Part shown: positions 8,099-16,441 of the stretch, in pieces
Position numbering within the stretch: the stretch's first letter is position 1
Layout of the letters: each line of letters starts with the position of its first letter
Assembly: GCF_023544665.1 (NCBI RefSeq)
Contig: NZ_JAMJFL010000033.1
Location: 16,010-80,009, forward strand
DNA length: 64,000 bases
Source: Streptomyces sp. YS415
Lineage (GTDB): Bacteria; Actinomycetota; Actinomycetes; Streptomycetales; Streptomycetaceae
Direction: 5' to 3'
Translations under genes and position numbers: made by a program
The notes under the pieces: generated by a model
Databases searched by the model: none
Told to the model about the DNA's origin: nothing
The model's input: only the letters and a program-made list of their open reading frames with translations

Positions 8099-10678
8099 GT
8101 GCCTGGCACAAACCTGACTCGCGAAGAGGCGCAGCAGCGGGCGAAGCTGCTCACCGTTGACTCGTACGAGATCGATCTCGACCTCTCCGGCGCGCAGGAG
8201 GGCGGAACCTACCGGTCCGCGACCACGGTGCGCTTCGACGTCGCCGAGGGAGGGGCCGAGTCCTTCATCGACCTCGTCGCTCCCGCCGTGCACGAGGTCA
8301 CCCTCAACGGCGACGCGCTCGACCCGGCCGAGGTCTTCAAGGACTCGCGGATCGCCCTGCCCGGGCTGCTGGAGGGCCGCAACGTCCTGCGGGTCGTCGC
8401 GGAGTGCGCGTACACCAACACCGGTGAGGGCCTGCACCGGTTCGTCGACCCGGTCGACAACCAGGCGTACCTCTACACCCAGTTCGAGGTGCCGGACGCC
8501 CGCCGGGTCTTCGCCTCCTTCGAGCAGCCGGATCTCAAGGCGACCTTCCGGTTCACCGTGAAGGCGCCGGCCGGCTGGACCGTCGTCTCCAACTCGCCCA
8601 CGCCCGAGCCCAAGGACGACGTCTGGGCCTTCGAGCCGACCCCGCGGATCTCCACGTACATCACCGCGCTGATCGTCGGCCCCTACCACTCGGTGCACAG
8701 CGCCTACGAGAAGGACGGCCAGTCGGTCCCGCTCGGCATCTACTGCCGCCCCTCGCTCGCCGAGTACCTGGACTCGGACGCGATCTTCGAGGTCACCCGG
8801 CAGGGCTTCGACTGGTTCCAGGAGAAGTTCGACTACGACTACCCCTTCCAGAAGTACGACCAGCTGTTCGTGCCGGAGTTCAACGCGGGCGCGATGGAGA
8901 ACGCGGGCGCGGTGACCATCCGCGACCAGTACGTGTTCCGCTCCAAGGTGACGGACGCGGCCTACGAGATCCGCGCCGAGACGATCCTGCACGAGCTGGC
9001 CCACATGTGGTTCGGCGACCTGGTCACCATGGAGTGGTGGAACGACCTGTGGCTGAACGAGTCGTTCGCCACCTACACCTCCATCGCCTGCCAGGCGTAC
9101 GCGCCCGGCTCGCGCTGGCCGCACTCGTGGACGACGTTCGCCAACTCCATGAAGACCTGGGCCTACCGCCAGGACCAGCTGCCCTCCACGCATCCGATCA
9201 TGGCCGAGATCCGCGACCTGGACGACGTCCTGGTCAACTTCGACGGCATCACCTACGCCAAGGGCGCCTCGGTCCTGAAGCAGCTGGTCGCGTACGTCGG
9301 CATGGACGAGTTCTTCCGGGGCGTGCAGGCGTACTTCAAGGCGCACGCGTTCGGCAACACGCGGCTGAGCGATCTGCTGGGCGCGCTGGAGGAGACCTCC
9401 GGCCGTGATCTGAAGGCCTGGTCGAAGGCGTGGCTGGAGACGGCCGGCATCAACGTCCTGCGCCCGCAGATCGAGACGGACGCGGAGGGCCTGATCACCT
9501 CCTTCGCCATCCGCCAGGAGGCCCCCGCCCTGCCGGCCGGGGCGAAGGGTGAGCCGACGCTGCGCCCGCACCGGATCGCGGTCGGCCTGTACGAGCGCGA
9601 CGAGGCCGGCGGCAAGCTGGTGCGCCGGGAGCGGGTCGAGCTGGACGTGGACGGCGAACTGACGGCCGTACCGCAGCTGGTGGGCAAGCGCCGTCCGGCG
9701 GTCGTGCTGCTCAACGACGACGACCTGTCCTACGCCAAGGTCCGCCTGGACGAGGAGTCGCTGGCGTTCGTCACGGAGCACCTCGGCGACTTCGAGTCCT
9801 CGCTGCCGCGCGCGCTGTGCTGGGCGTCGGCGTGGGACATGACGCGGGACGCCGAACTCGCCGCCCGCGACTACCTCTCCCTGGTCCTGTCCGGCATCGG
9901 CAAGGAGTCGGACATCGGTGTCGTGCAGTCGCTGCACCGGCAGGTGAAGCTGGCGATCGACCTGTACGCCGACCCGGCCGCCCGGGAGACCCTGCTGGCC
10001 CGCTGGACCGACGCGACCCTCGCCCATCTGCGGGCGGCGGAGGCGGGCAGCGACCACCAGCTCGCGTGGGCACGGGCGTTCGCGTCCGCGGCCCGTACGC
10101 CGGAGCAGCTCGATCTGCTGGAGGCGCTGCTGGCCGGCTCGCGGTCCATCGAGGGCCTGGCCGTCGACACGGAGCTGCGCTGGGCGTTCGTGCACCGCCT
10201 GGCAGCGGTGGGCCGCTTCGACGAGGCGGAGATCGCGAGCGAGTACGAGCGGGACCGGACGGCGGCCGGTGAGCGGCACGTGGCCACCGCGCGCGCGGCC
10301 CGCCCGACCGCGGAGGCGAAGGCGGAGGCCTGGGCCTCGGTCATCGAGTCGGACAAGCTCCCGAACGCAGTCCAGGAGGCGGTGATCGGCGGCTTCGTGC
10401 AGACGGACCAGCGGGAGCTGCTGGCGCCGTACACGGACCGCTACTTCGACGTCCTGAAGAGCATCTGGGACAGCCGCTCGCACGAGATCGCGCAGCAGAT
10501 CGCGACCGGCCTGTACCCGACGCTCCAGGTCTCCGAGGAGACCCTGGCGAAGACGGACGCCTGGCTGGCCTCCGCCGAGCCGAGCGCGGCCCTGCGCCGT
10601 CTGGTCTCGGAATCCCGCGCGGGCGTGGAGCGCGCGCTGAAGGCCCAGGCGGCGGACGCGGCGGCGACGGCCGAGTAA
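8099..10678 (+). CDS. pepN: Aminopeptidase N (M1 zinc metallopeptidase)
   Basis: The 859-residue cytosolic enzyme removes N-terminal amino acids from peptides. The exopeptidase motif GAMEN is at residues 264-268, and the zinc site HELAH is at 298-302 with the third ligand Glu in WLNESFATY. Around these lie an N-terminal beta domain (about 1-200), the thermolysin-like catalytic domain and a C-terminal helical ERAP1-like domain. The length fits actinobacterial PepN. The GTG start follows GAGGAG by 8 bases. The gene is monocistronic, ending at a strong hairpin. Confidence 0.97.
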   Translation: MPGTNLTREEAQQRAKLLTVDSYEIDLDLSGAQEGGTYRSATTVRFDVAEGGAESFIDLVAPAVHEVTLNGDALDPAEVFKDSRIALPGLLEGRNVLRVVAECAYTNTGEGLHRFVDPVDNQAYLYTQFEVPDARRVFASFEQPDLKATFRFTVKAPAGWTVVSNSPTPEPKDDVWAFEPTPRISTYITALIVGPYHSVHSAYEKDGQSVPLGIYCRPSLAEYLDSDAIFEVTRQGFDWFQEKFDYDYPFQKYDQLFVPEFNAGAMENAGAVTIRDQYVFRSKVTDAAYEIRAETILHELAHMWFGDLVTMEWWNDLWLNESFATYTSIACQAYAPGSRWPHSWTTFANSMKTWAYRQDQLPSTHPIMAEIRDLDDVLVNFDGITYAKGASVLKQLVAYVGMDEFFRGVQAYFKAHAFGNTRLSDLLGALEETSGRDLKAWSKAWLETAGINVLRPQIETDAEGLITSFAIRQEAPALPAGAKGEPTLRPHRIAVGLYERDEAGGKLVRRERVELDVDGELTAVPQLVGKRRPAVVLLNDDDLSYAKVRLDEESLAFVTEHLGDFESSLPRALCWASAWDMTRDAELAARDYLSLVLSGIGKESDIGVVQSLHRQVKLAIDLYADPAARETLLARWTDATLAHLRAAEAGSDHQLAWARAFASAARTPEQLDLLEALLAGSRSIEGLAVDTELRWAFVHRLAAVGRFDEAEIASEYERDRTAAGERHVATARAARPTAEAKAEAWASVIESDKLPNAVQEAVIGGFVQTDQRELLAPYTDRYFDVLKSIWDSRSHEIAQQIATGLYPTLQVSEETLAKTDAWLASAEPSAALRRLVSESRAGVERALKAQAADAAATAE

Positions 10679-10699
10679 CCGGCGGCAACGAGACGAGGA

Positions 10700-10730
10700 G
10701 GGGCGCCCGGTCCGGCACCGGGCGCCCCTT
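10700..10730. terminator. Bidirectional terminator between pepN and the lysR gene
   Basis: A perfect 12-bp stem, GGGGCGCCCGGT (10700-10711) with ACCGGGCGCCCC (10717-10728), has a 5-base loop and lies between two convergent stop codons. Confidence 0.8.
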
Positions 10731-10744
10731 CGCGCTTGCCCCGC

Positions 10745-11650
10745 TCAGCTCCCGAGCCCCGCGGCGACCGTCCGCAGGGCGTCCAGCACCCGCTGCACCG
10801 CCGGTGCGTCCTGCGCGCCCCTGCGCACCGCGGCCACCACATGCCGGACCGGCCGTTCGGTGGCCGGTTCCCGCATGGCGACGCCGTCCCGGGGCACCGC
10901 GGCCATCCGGGGCACCAGCGCCACCCCCATCCCCGCCTCCACCATTGCGAGGATCGCGGTCCAGCCGGTCGCCGAGTGCCCTTGGTGCGGGGTGAACCCG
11001 GCCGCCTCGCAGACCCCCCGGGTGATGTCCGACCAGGGTCCGCTCCCGCCGAAGATCCACGGCTCGGCGGCGAGGTCGGCCAGCCGCAGGCGCTCCGCGG
11101 CGGCCAGGGGATGGTCCCGGGGCAGGGCCACGTCCAAGGGGTCCGCGAGGAGGGTCACCCGGGTGAACCGGGCATCCGCTGCGCTCGGCGCCTGTGCCGC
11201 GAGCGACAGGGCCAGGTCGACCTCCCCGCTCCCCAGCAGCTCGTACGCCTCCCCCGCCTCGGCCTCCCGGACCTGCACCCGTACACCGGGATGCCCGGCC
11301 CGCAGCACCCGCACGGCCGGAACGACCAGCGCGGGTACGGCGGTGGAGAAGGCCCCCACCCGGACCTCACCGGCCTCCCCGTGCAGATACGCCCCCAACT
11401 CGGCGTCCGCCCGCTCCAGTTGCTCGAACACGGCCTCGGCGTGCCGCAGCACCAGCCGGGCCGCGTCGGTCAGCCGCACCCCCCGCCCCCGCGCCTCCAG
11501 CAGGGGCACCCCCAACTGGCGGGCCAGATTGGTCAGCTGCTGCGACACGGCCGACGGGGTCATCCGCAGCGCCTCCGCGGTCGCCGTCACCGTCCCCCGC
11601 TCCCGCAGCGTCCGCAGAATCAGCAGCTTCCGGATGTCCCACTCGGCCAT
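10745..11650 (-). CDS. LysR-family transcriptional regulator
   Basis: The 301-residue protein opens with a winged helix-turn-helix (residues ~5-65) in which AEALRMTPSAVSQQLTNLARQL is the LysR signature, but with the first helix shortened (IRKLLILRTLRERG). The remaining ~210 residues form the two-lobe effector-binding domain, ending HVVAAVRRGAQDAPAVQRVL. It starts 14 bases after an EamA exporter gene on the same strand, so it probably belongs to that transcript and may tune it. The effector is unknown. Confidence 0.88.
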   Translation of the reverse strand: MAEWDIRKLLILRTLRERGTVTATAEALRMTPSAVSQQLTNLARQLGVPLLEARGRGVRLTDAARLVLRHAEAVFEQLERADAELGAYLHGEAGEVRVGAFSTAVPALVVPAVRVLRAGHPGVRVQVREAEAGEAYELLGSGEVDLALSLAAQAPSAADARFTRVTLLADPLDVALPRDHPLAAAERLRLADLAAEPWIFGGSGPWSDITRGVCEAAGFTPHQGHSATGWTAILAMVEAGMGVALVPRMAAVPRDGVAMREPATERPVRHVVAAVRRGAQDAPAVQRVLDALRTVAAGLGS

Positions 11651-11664
11651 GGCCGCAACCTACG

Positions 11665-12585
11665 TCACCGCCGCGCCCCGGCTCCCAGCACCACCCCGCC
11701 CAGGATCAGCGCCGTGCACAGTACCTGCGCCCAGCCGACGGTCTCCCCCAGCAGCACCCAGGACAGCAGCGCCACGCACACCGGCTGCAGGTAGTACACG
11801 ATTCCCGCGCGGGCCGCGCCGATCAGCGCGATCGCCCGGTTCCAGGCGAAGAAGGCCACGGCGGAGGAGGCGACACCGACGTAGACCAGGGGCAGCACCG
11901 TGCCGGCGGTGGGCGTGAAGCCGCCCTGCACCGCGAGGCTGACGCCCTGCGCGGGCAGCAGCAGGGCCGCGCCCACCAGGAACGTGGTGAACAGGAAGGC
12001 CACGCCGCCCAGTTCGGCGGGCTTGCGGCGCAACAGGGCGCTGTAGCCCGCGAAGCAGCAGGCCGCCCCGATCATCCACAGGTCCCCGACCGCGAAGTGC
12101 CCGCCGCCGCCGACGAGCAGCATGACCCCGGCCCAGGCGACCAGCAGCCCCGCGATCCGCCGCCCGCCCAGCCGCACTCCGCCCAGCCGTTCGAAGAGGG
12201 CCATCAGCACCGGCGACGCCGCCATGATCATGGCCATGGTGGCGGCGGGCGTGGTCGTCCCGGCCTGGTTGACGAGGGTGTTGTAGACGCTGACGCCGAG
12301 CAGCGCGGCGAGCACCACGTACCCGAGGTGCTCGCGGATCAGCGCCCGTTGCCGCCAGGCCCGCCGGGCGCCGAAGGGGGCGACCGCCGCGAGCGCCACG
12401 ATCCACCGCCAGAACGCCTGCTGCACCGGCGGCACGCTGTCGTGCAGCGCCCGTGCGGTGACGAAGCTGCCGGACCAGACGAGCGTGGCGAGGGCGGCCA
12501 GCGCGAGGCCGAGGACGGGGGCTGCCGTCCTCGGCCTCGACGCGCGGGAGGTCGTACGGGAGATCCGGTCGGCTGTGACCGCCAC
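11665..12585 (-). CDS. EamA/DMT-family exporter (second of a pair)
   Basis: This 306-residue membrane protein has about ten hydrophobic helices arranged as two EamA repeats; the first runs from LALAALATLVWSGSFVTARAL and the second from AACCFAGYSALLRR. The hallmark tail, QPVCVALLSWVLLGETVGWAQVLCTALILGG, is present. Family members export amino acids, purines or drugs across the plasma membrane. The GTG start has AAAGGA just upstream. It lies 30 bases after another EamA gene of the same operon; two tandem DMT genes may form a heteromer or serve different substrates. Confidence 0.88.
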   Translation of the reverse strand: MAVTADRISRTTSRASRPRTAAPVLGLALAALATLVWSGSFVTARALHDSVPPVQQAFWRWIVALAAVAPFGARRAWRQRALIREHLGYVVLAALLGVSVYNTLVNQAGTTTPAATMAMIMAASPVLMALFERLGGVRLGGRRIAGLLVAWAGVMLLVGGGGHFAVGDLWMIGAACCFAGYSALLRRKPAELGGVAFLFTTFLVGAALLLPAQGVSLAVQGGFTPTAGTVLPLVYVGVASSAVAFFAWNRAIALIGAARAGIVYYLQPVCVALLSWVLLGETVGWAQVLCTALILGGVVLGAGARR

Positions 12586-12615
12586 AGAGGTCCTTTCGTC
12601 GGTGATCGCGGAGAT

Positions 12616-13563
12616 CTACCGTCGCAGCGCCGGACCTGTCACGTCCATCGAATCTTTTCGACCGTTCCTTTCAGCAGAACTGAACGTTCGCACGGCCCCG
12701 CCGCCTCCGCCCGGCAGCAGTTGCCCGGCGACCGTCGCGCCGAGCGCCAGCGCCATGCCCACCAGTTGCACCGGCGTCAGCGACTCCCCCAGCGCCGCCC
12801 AGCCGACGACCGCCGCCGTGAGCGGGGAGAGCGGGATCAGGAAGGTGACCTGGGTCGCGGTGAGGCGGCCGATGCCCCGGAACCAGAGCCAGTACGCGAC
12901 CGCCGTACCGGCCAGGGCGAGGTAGAGGTAGCCGACGGCCGCCCGTGCACCCAGGGCGGGCGGCGCCCCCTCGGCCAGGAACGCGACCGGGGCGATCAGG
13001 AGCCCCCCGACGGTCAGTTGCCAGCCGGCCAGCGCGGACGGGCCCGCACCCTCGGGGCGGCCCCACTTCTTCGCCAGCACGGTGCCGGTGGACATCGACG
13101 CGGTGGAGGCGAGGGCGGCGAGCACCCCGAGGGCGTCCAGCGCGCCGACCGCCTTCAGGACGACCAGACCGACACCGAACGCCGCGACCGCTCCCGTCAC
13201 CAGCGCGCGTGCCGTCGGCCGCTGACTCAGCAGCAGCGCCGAGAGGCCCACCACGAACAGCGGCCCGACCGAGCCGACCACCGCCGCGAGGCCACCGGGC
13301 AGGCGGTACGCCGCCAGGAACAGCAGCGGGAAGAAGGCGCCGATGTTGAGCGCGCCGAGCGCCCCCGCCCGCCACCACCAGGCGCCGCGCGGCAGCACCC
13401 GGGCGAACGCGAGGAGCAGCAGACCGGCGGGCAGGGCCCGCATCAGGCCGGTGAACAGGGGGCGGTCCGGCGGGAGGAACTCGGTGGTGACGTAGTACGT
13501 CGTGCCCCAGGAGACCGGCGCGAGAGCGGTGAGGGCGGTGATCGCGACGCGGCCGGCAGCCAT
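12616..13563 (-). CDS. EamA/DMT-family exporter (first of a pair)
   Basis: The 315-residue protein has ten predicted helices in two EamA halves. It begins with WGTTYYVTTEFLPPDRPLF, a signature of the RhaT/EamA group, and the C-terminal half contains FLIPLSPLTAAVVGWAALGE. The ATG at 13563 is preceded by GAAGGG at good spacing, which argues against the in-frame GTG three codons upstream. It is the first gene of a leftward exporter-exporter-LysR transcript. A divergent MarR gene and its palindromic operator lie directly upstream, so this operon is the likely MarR target. Confidence 0.88.
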   Translation of the reverse strand: MAAGRVAITALTALAPVSWGTTYYVTTEFLPPDRPLFTGLMRALPAGLLLLAFARVLPRGAWWWRAGALGALNIGAFFPLLFLAAYRLPGGLAAVVGSVGPLFVVGLSALLLSQRPTARALVTGAVAAFGVGLVVLKAVGALDALGVLAALASTASMSTGTVLAKKWGRPEGAGPSALAGWQLTVGGLLIAPVAFLAEGAPPALGARAAVGYLYLALAGTAVAYWLWFRGIGRLTATQVTFLIPLSPLTAAVVGWAALGESLTPVQLVGMALALGATVAGQLLPGGGGGAVRTFSSAERNGRKDSMDVTGPALRR

Positions 13564-13593
13564 GGGACGCACCCTTCGAGGAAGTAGGTCGAT

Positions 13594-13638
13594 GGAAAGT
13601 AGCTTACTCTTAAGCTACTTTCCGTCAAGCCACTTTCT
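13594..13638. promoter_or_regulatory. MarR operator in the exporter/marR divergent promoter
   Basis: A perfect palindrome with 13-bp arms, GGAAAGTAGCTTA (13594-13606) and TAAGCTACTTTCC (13611-13623), is separated by CTCT. An additional half-site AAGCCACTTTC follows at about 13627-13637. The location between divergent genes 110 bases apart fits autoregulation and control of the exporter operon. Confidence 0.75.
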
Positions 13639-13673
13639 TGCGGCCGACCCTGCGCGGCCGGGATACTCCCCGC

Positions 13674-14192
13674 ATGAACGCACGCCCGGAACAGCGCAAG
13701 GACGCCGTCGACGCGATCATCGGCCAGTGGGCGGCCGTGCGGCCCGACCTCGACACCGCCGCGATGGAGGTCTTCGGGCGCATCTCCCGGCTGGCCCGCA
13801 CGATGGGCGACCGGATGGAGAAGGCCTACGCCCGCTTCGGGATCTCCCGGGGCGAGTTCGACGTCCTGGCGACCCTGCGGCGCTCCGGCGAGCCGTACAC
13901 CCTCTCGCCGCGTCAGCTCTCGGCGACGCTGATGCTGACCACCGGGGGGATGACCGGCCGGCTGGACAAGCTGGAACGGGCGGGACTGCTCCGGCGCTCC
14001 CCCGACCCGCACGACCGCCGGGGGCTCCAGGTGACGCTGACCGAGGAGGGGCTGAGCCTGGTCGACCGGGCGGTCGGCGCGGGGCTCGCCCTCCAGACGG
14101 AGGCGCTCTCCACCCTGAACGCCGAACAGGCCGGCCAACTGGCCGACCTGTTGCGGGAGTTGCTGGACGGAACGCGGGAGTCCGACCGCTAG
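13674..14192 (+). CDS. MarR-family transcriptional regulator
   Basis: This 172-residue regulator has the dimeric winged-helix fold of the MarR family. The recognition region is LSPRQLSATLMLTTGGMTGRL, followed by the wing LLRRSPDPHDRRGLQVTLTEEG, whose D-x-R-D/G-R pattern is diagnostic. N- and C-terminal helices supply the dimer interface. The ATG at 13674 (MNARPEQ) was chosen; an in-frame ATG at 13638 would place coding sequence over an operator half-site. It is divergent from the two exporters and most simply represses them until a small ligand binds. Confidence 0.9.
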   Translation: MNARPEQRKDAVDAIIGQWAAVRPDLDTAAMEVFGRISRLARTMGDRMEKAYARFGISRGEFDVLATLRRSGEPYTLSPRQLSATLMLTTGGMTGRLDKLERAGLLRRSPDPHDRRGLQVTLTEEGLSLVDRAVGAGLALQTEALSTLNAEQAGQLADLLRELLDGTRESDR

Positions 14193-14209
14193 GTCCTGTC
14201 GTCAGGACC
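14192..14209. terminator. Small hairpin between convergent genes
   Basis: GGTCCTG (14192-14198) pairs with CAGGACC (14203-14209) around a 4-base loop, directly at the marR stop. No T-run follows. Confidence 0.4.
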
Positions 14210-14240
14210 CGGCGGGGGCCCGGACCCGCAGGACCGGTGC

Positions 14241-15710
14241 TCAGCGCGCGAGGGCGATGCGCTCGCCCACGTGCTGCTCCACCGCCGCCTCGATCTCCGC
14301 CGGGTCCGCGGCGTCCGCCGCCCAGGCCACGTATCCGTCGGGCCGCACCAGCACGCTCGTCCGGCTGCCGCTGCCGCGCCCGGTGCGGCGCTCCACCGTG
14401 AGCCAGTCCTCCAGGCCCGTCTTGTCCTGGAACTTCTCCGGGGTGACCAGGACGAACCGGACGCCGCGCAGGGCCTCGTAGAGGCGGCCGCTCTCCAGGG
14501 CGAGGTCGGGGACGCGGGCGCCGGTGAGGCGGTGGGCGCCGTGGGGGGCGTCGTACTTGACGCCGATGCCGGTGATCTGGAGGGCCAGCTTGCGGCGGGC
14601 CGGGGTCATGACGTTGAGGGCGGAGGCGACCACCGCCCGCAGGCCCAGCGTCCAGGCGTGCTTGGCCATCGCGAGGCGGACGATGGCGCCGCTGCTGCGC
14701 ATGGCCTCCGTGCCGACGGGGTGGCGCTCGGCCTGGTAGGTGTCCAGCAACGCCTCGTCCGCGCGGCCCTGGAGCACGGCCGCGAGCTTCCAGCTGAGGT
14801 TGGCCGCGTCCTGCATGCCGATGTTCATGCCCTGGCCGCCGGCCGGGGTGTGCACATGCGCGGCGTCCCCGGCGAGGAAGGCCCGGCCCACCCGGTAGGC
14901 GGGCGCCTGGCGTTCGTCGCTGTGGAAGCGGGACAGCCACTTGGCGTCGTGCATCCCGAAGTCACGGCCCGCGGCGAGCCGGACGGTCTCCTTGACCTCC
15001 TCCAGGTGGAGCGGCTCGCTCTCGGCGGTGTCCCGGCGCCGGTTCCAGGCGACGACCCGGTAGTAGCCGTCGCCGAAGGACGCGAAGAACACGAAGGCGT
15101 CCCCGTTGGAGTGCACGGAGAGCAGGTTCTCGGGCTCCTCGGCGAGCCGGACGTCGGCGAGCAGGACGGAGCGGATCACGGAGCGCCCCGGGAAGGGCAG
15201 GCCGATCGCGCCGCGCACGGTGCTGTGCATGCCGTCGGCGCCGACGACGTACGCCGCCCGCAGCTCCTCGCTCTCCCGGTCGGGGCCGCGCACCTCGACC
15301 GTGACCCCGTCGTCGTCCTGGCGGACCCCGGTCACCTCGGTCTCGAACCGGAACCGGACCCCGGCCTCGAAGGCGCGCCGCTCCAGGATCCGCTCCATCT
15401 CGTACTGCGGGAGGAGGGTGATGTGGTTGAAGCGGGAGGGAAGGGTGTCGAACTCGACGGTGAGCCGGGTGAAGAGGTTCATCCGGTCCAGGTGGCGGCC
15501 GAGGGACTCCACCTCGTCGGAGAGGGCGCGGGCGTCGAGCAGTTCGAGGGTGCGGGCGTGCACGACGATCGCTCGCGAGAGGTTGCTGATCTTGTGGGGG
15601 CGCTTCTCGACGAGGGTCACGGGGACACCGGCGGCGGCGAGGTCACCGGCCATCAGGAGACCGGTGGGGCCGCAGCCGACGACGATCACGGAGTGGGGGG
15701 TGTCGTTCAT
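14241..15710 (-). CDS. FAD-dependent aromatic monooxygenase (group A flavoprotein hydroxylase)
   Basis: The 489-residue product matches the PheA/TfdB/MhpA-type hydroxylases, which use NAD(P)H and O2 to hydroxylate aromatic substrates. It shows the Rossmann FAD motif VVGCGPTGLLMAGDLAAAG near the N-terminus, the DG motif (VVGADGMHSTVR) and the GD motif (FLAGDAAHVHTPAGGQGMN). A shorter C-terminal thioredoxin-like region follows. The ATG at 15710 sits behind an AGGAGG site; upstream in-frame codons run through the operator repeats. A divergent TetR gene probably represses it. Such pairs often inactivate antibiotics or xenobiotics; the substrate cannot be deduced. Confidence 0.9.
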   Translation of the reverse strand: MNDTPHSVIVVGCGPTGLLMAGDLAAAGVPVTLVEKRPHKISNLSRAIVVHARTLELLDARALSDEVESLGRHLDRMNLFTRLTVEFDTLPSRFNHITLLPQYEMERILERRAFEAGVRFRFETEVTGVRQDDDGVTVEVRGPDRESEELRAAYVVGADGMHSTVRGAIGLPFPGRSVIRSVLLADVRLAEEPENLLSVHSNGDAFVFFASFGDGYYRVVAWNRRRDTAESEPLHLEEVKETVRLAAGRDFGMHDAKWLSRFHSDERQAPAYRVGRAFLAGDAAHVHTPAGGQGMNIGMQDAANLSWKLAAVLQGRADEALLDTYQAERHPVGTEAMRSSGAIVRLAMAKHAWTLGLRAVVASALNVMTPARRKLALQITGIGVKYDAPHGAHRLTGARVPDLALESGRLYEALRGVRFVLVTPEKFQDKTGLEDWLTVERRTGRGSGSRTSVLVRPDGYVAWAADAADPAEIEAAVEQHVGERIALAR

Positions 15711-15722
15711 GGTGGCCTCCTG

Positions 15723-15842
15723 TTGCCAACGCCTACCAGTTTGCCAACGCTTGTTTGCCAACGCTCGTTGACGACGGTACGACCCTTTTCGTCTGGAGTC
15801 AACACTTGTTGGCCCACGCGTGTTGGCCTACGCTTGTTGGCA
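15723..15842. promoter_or_regulatory. Six-copy TetR operator array between monooxygenase and tetR
   Basis: TTGCCAACGC occurs at 15723-15732, 15741-15750 and 15755-15764. Its inverse, (T)GTTGGC in 14-base units, occurs at 15801-15814, 15815-15828 and 15829-15842 with exact 14-bp periodicity. The last unit runs into the tetR start codon. The two half arrays are inverted to each other around about 15782. Confidence 0.75.
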
Positions 15843-16441
15843 TGACCGGAAATGAACGCAGTACCGTGACCGATTCCGGGAATGGCACCCGCCGCCGCTC
15901 GGAAACCACCCGCATCGCGATCCTCGCGGCAGCGCGCGAACGATTCGCAGCTGACGGGTACGAACGGGCCACCATCCGCGCCATCGCCAAGGACGCCAAC
16001 ATCGATCCGTCGATGGTGATGCGCTATTACGGCAACAAAGAGGGGTTGTTCGCGGCGGCCGTTTCGGTCGACCTGAAATTGCCGGATCTGAGCAGGCTGC
16101 CGCGTGCGGAGGTCGGCGAGGCGATGGTGCTGCACTTCCTGCACCTGTGGGAGGAGAACGAGGTGCTGACGGCCCTGCTCCGGGTCGGTGTCACCAACCA
16201 GGCCGGGGCCGAGCGGATGCAGGACATCTTCGGCGAGCAGCTGCTGCCGCTGGCCCGGCAGGTGTGCCCGGACCCCGAGCAGTACCCGACCCGGGCCGCG
16301 CTCGCCGCGACGCAGCTGCTCGGTCTCGCGCTGACCCGTTATGTGCTGCGGCTGCCACCGGCCGTGGCGCTGAGTCCCGAGGAGGTCGTGGCATGGCTGG
16401 CACCGACGGTGCAGCGGTACCTGACGGCTCCGAACCCGTGA
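15842..16441 (+). CDS. TetR-family transcriptional regulator
   Basis: The 199-residue protein has a TetR DNA-binding domain: TRIAILAAARERFAADGYE, then the recognition helix DANIDPSMVMRYYGNKEGLF. The remainder is a helical ligand-binding and dimer domain. The ATG at 15842 directly follows the last operator unit, leaving no space for a ribosome-binding site, so the mRNA may be leaderless; no better-placed downstream start is evident. It very likely represses itself and the divergent monooxygenase. Its stop overlaps a GTG that opens a low-complexity frame. Confidence 0.9.
   Translation: MTGNERSTVTDSGNGTRRRSETTRIAILAAARERFAADGYERATIRAIAKDANIDPSMVMRYYGNKEGLFAAAVSVDLKLPDLSRLPRAEVGEAMVLHFLHLWEENEVLTALLRVGVTNQAGAERMQDIFGEQLLPLARQVCPDPEQYPTRAALAATQLLGLALTRYVLRLPPAVALSPEEVVAWLAPTVQRYLTAPNP

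Noticed and set aside
6428..10483. Minus-strand open frame of about 1350 codons opposite asd and pepN
   Set aside because: Antisense shadow; asd and pepN carry complete catalytic motifs on the plus strand.
15755..15841. Longer TetR start at 15755
   Set aside because: It would translate the operator array; the TetR family start fits the ATG at 15842.
14241..16441. Biosynthetic gene cluster seed around the monooxygenase
   Set aside because: Only a single tailoring-type oxygenase and its TetR are present, with no core synthase nearby.
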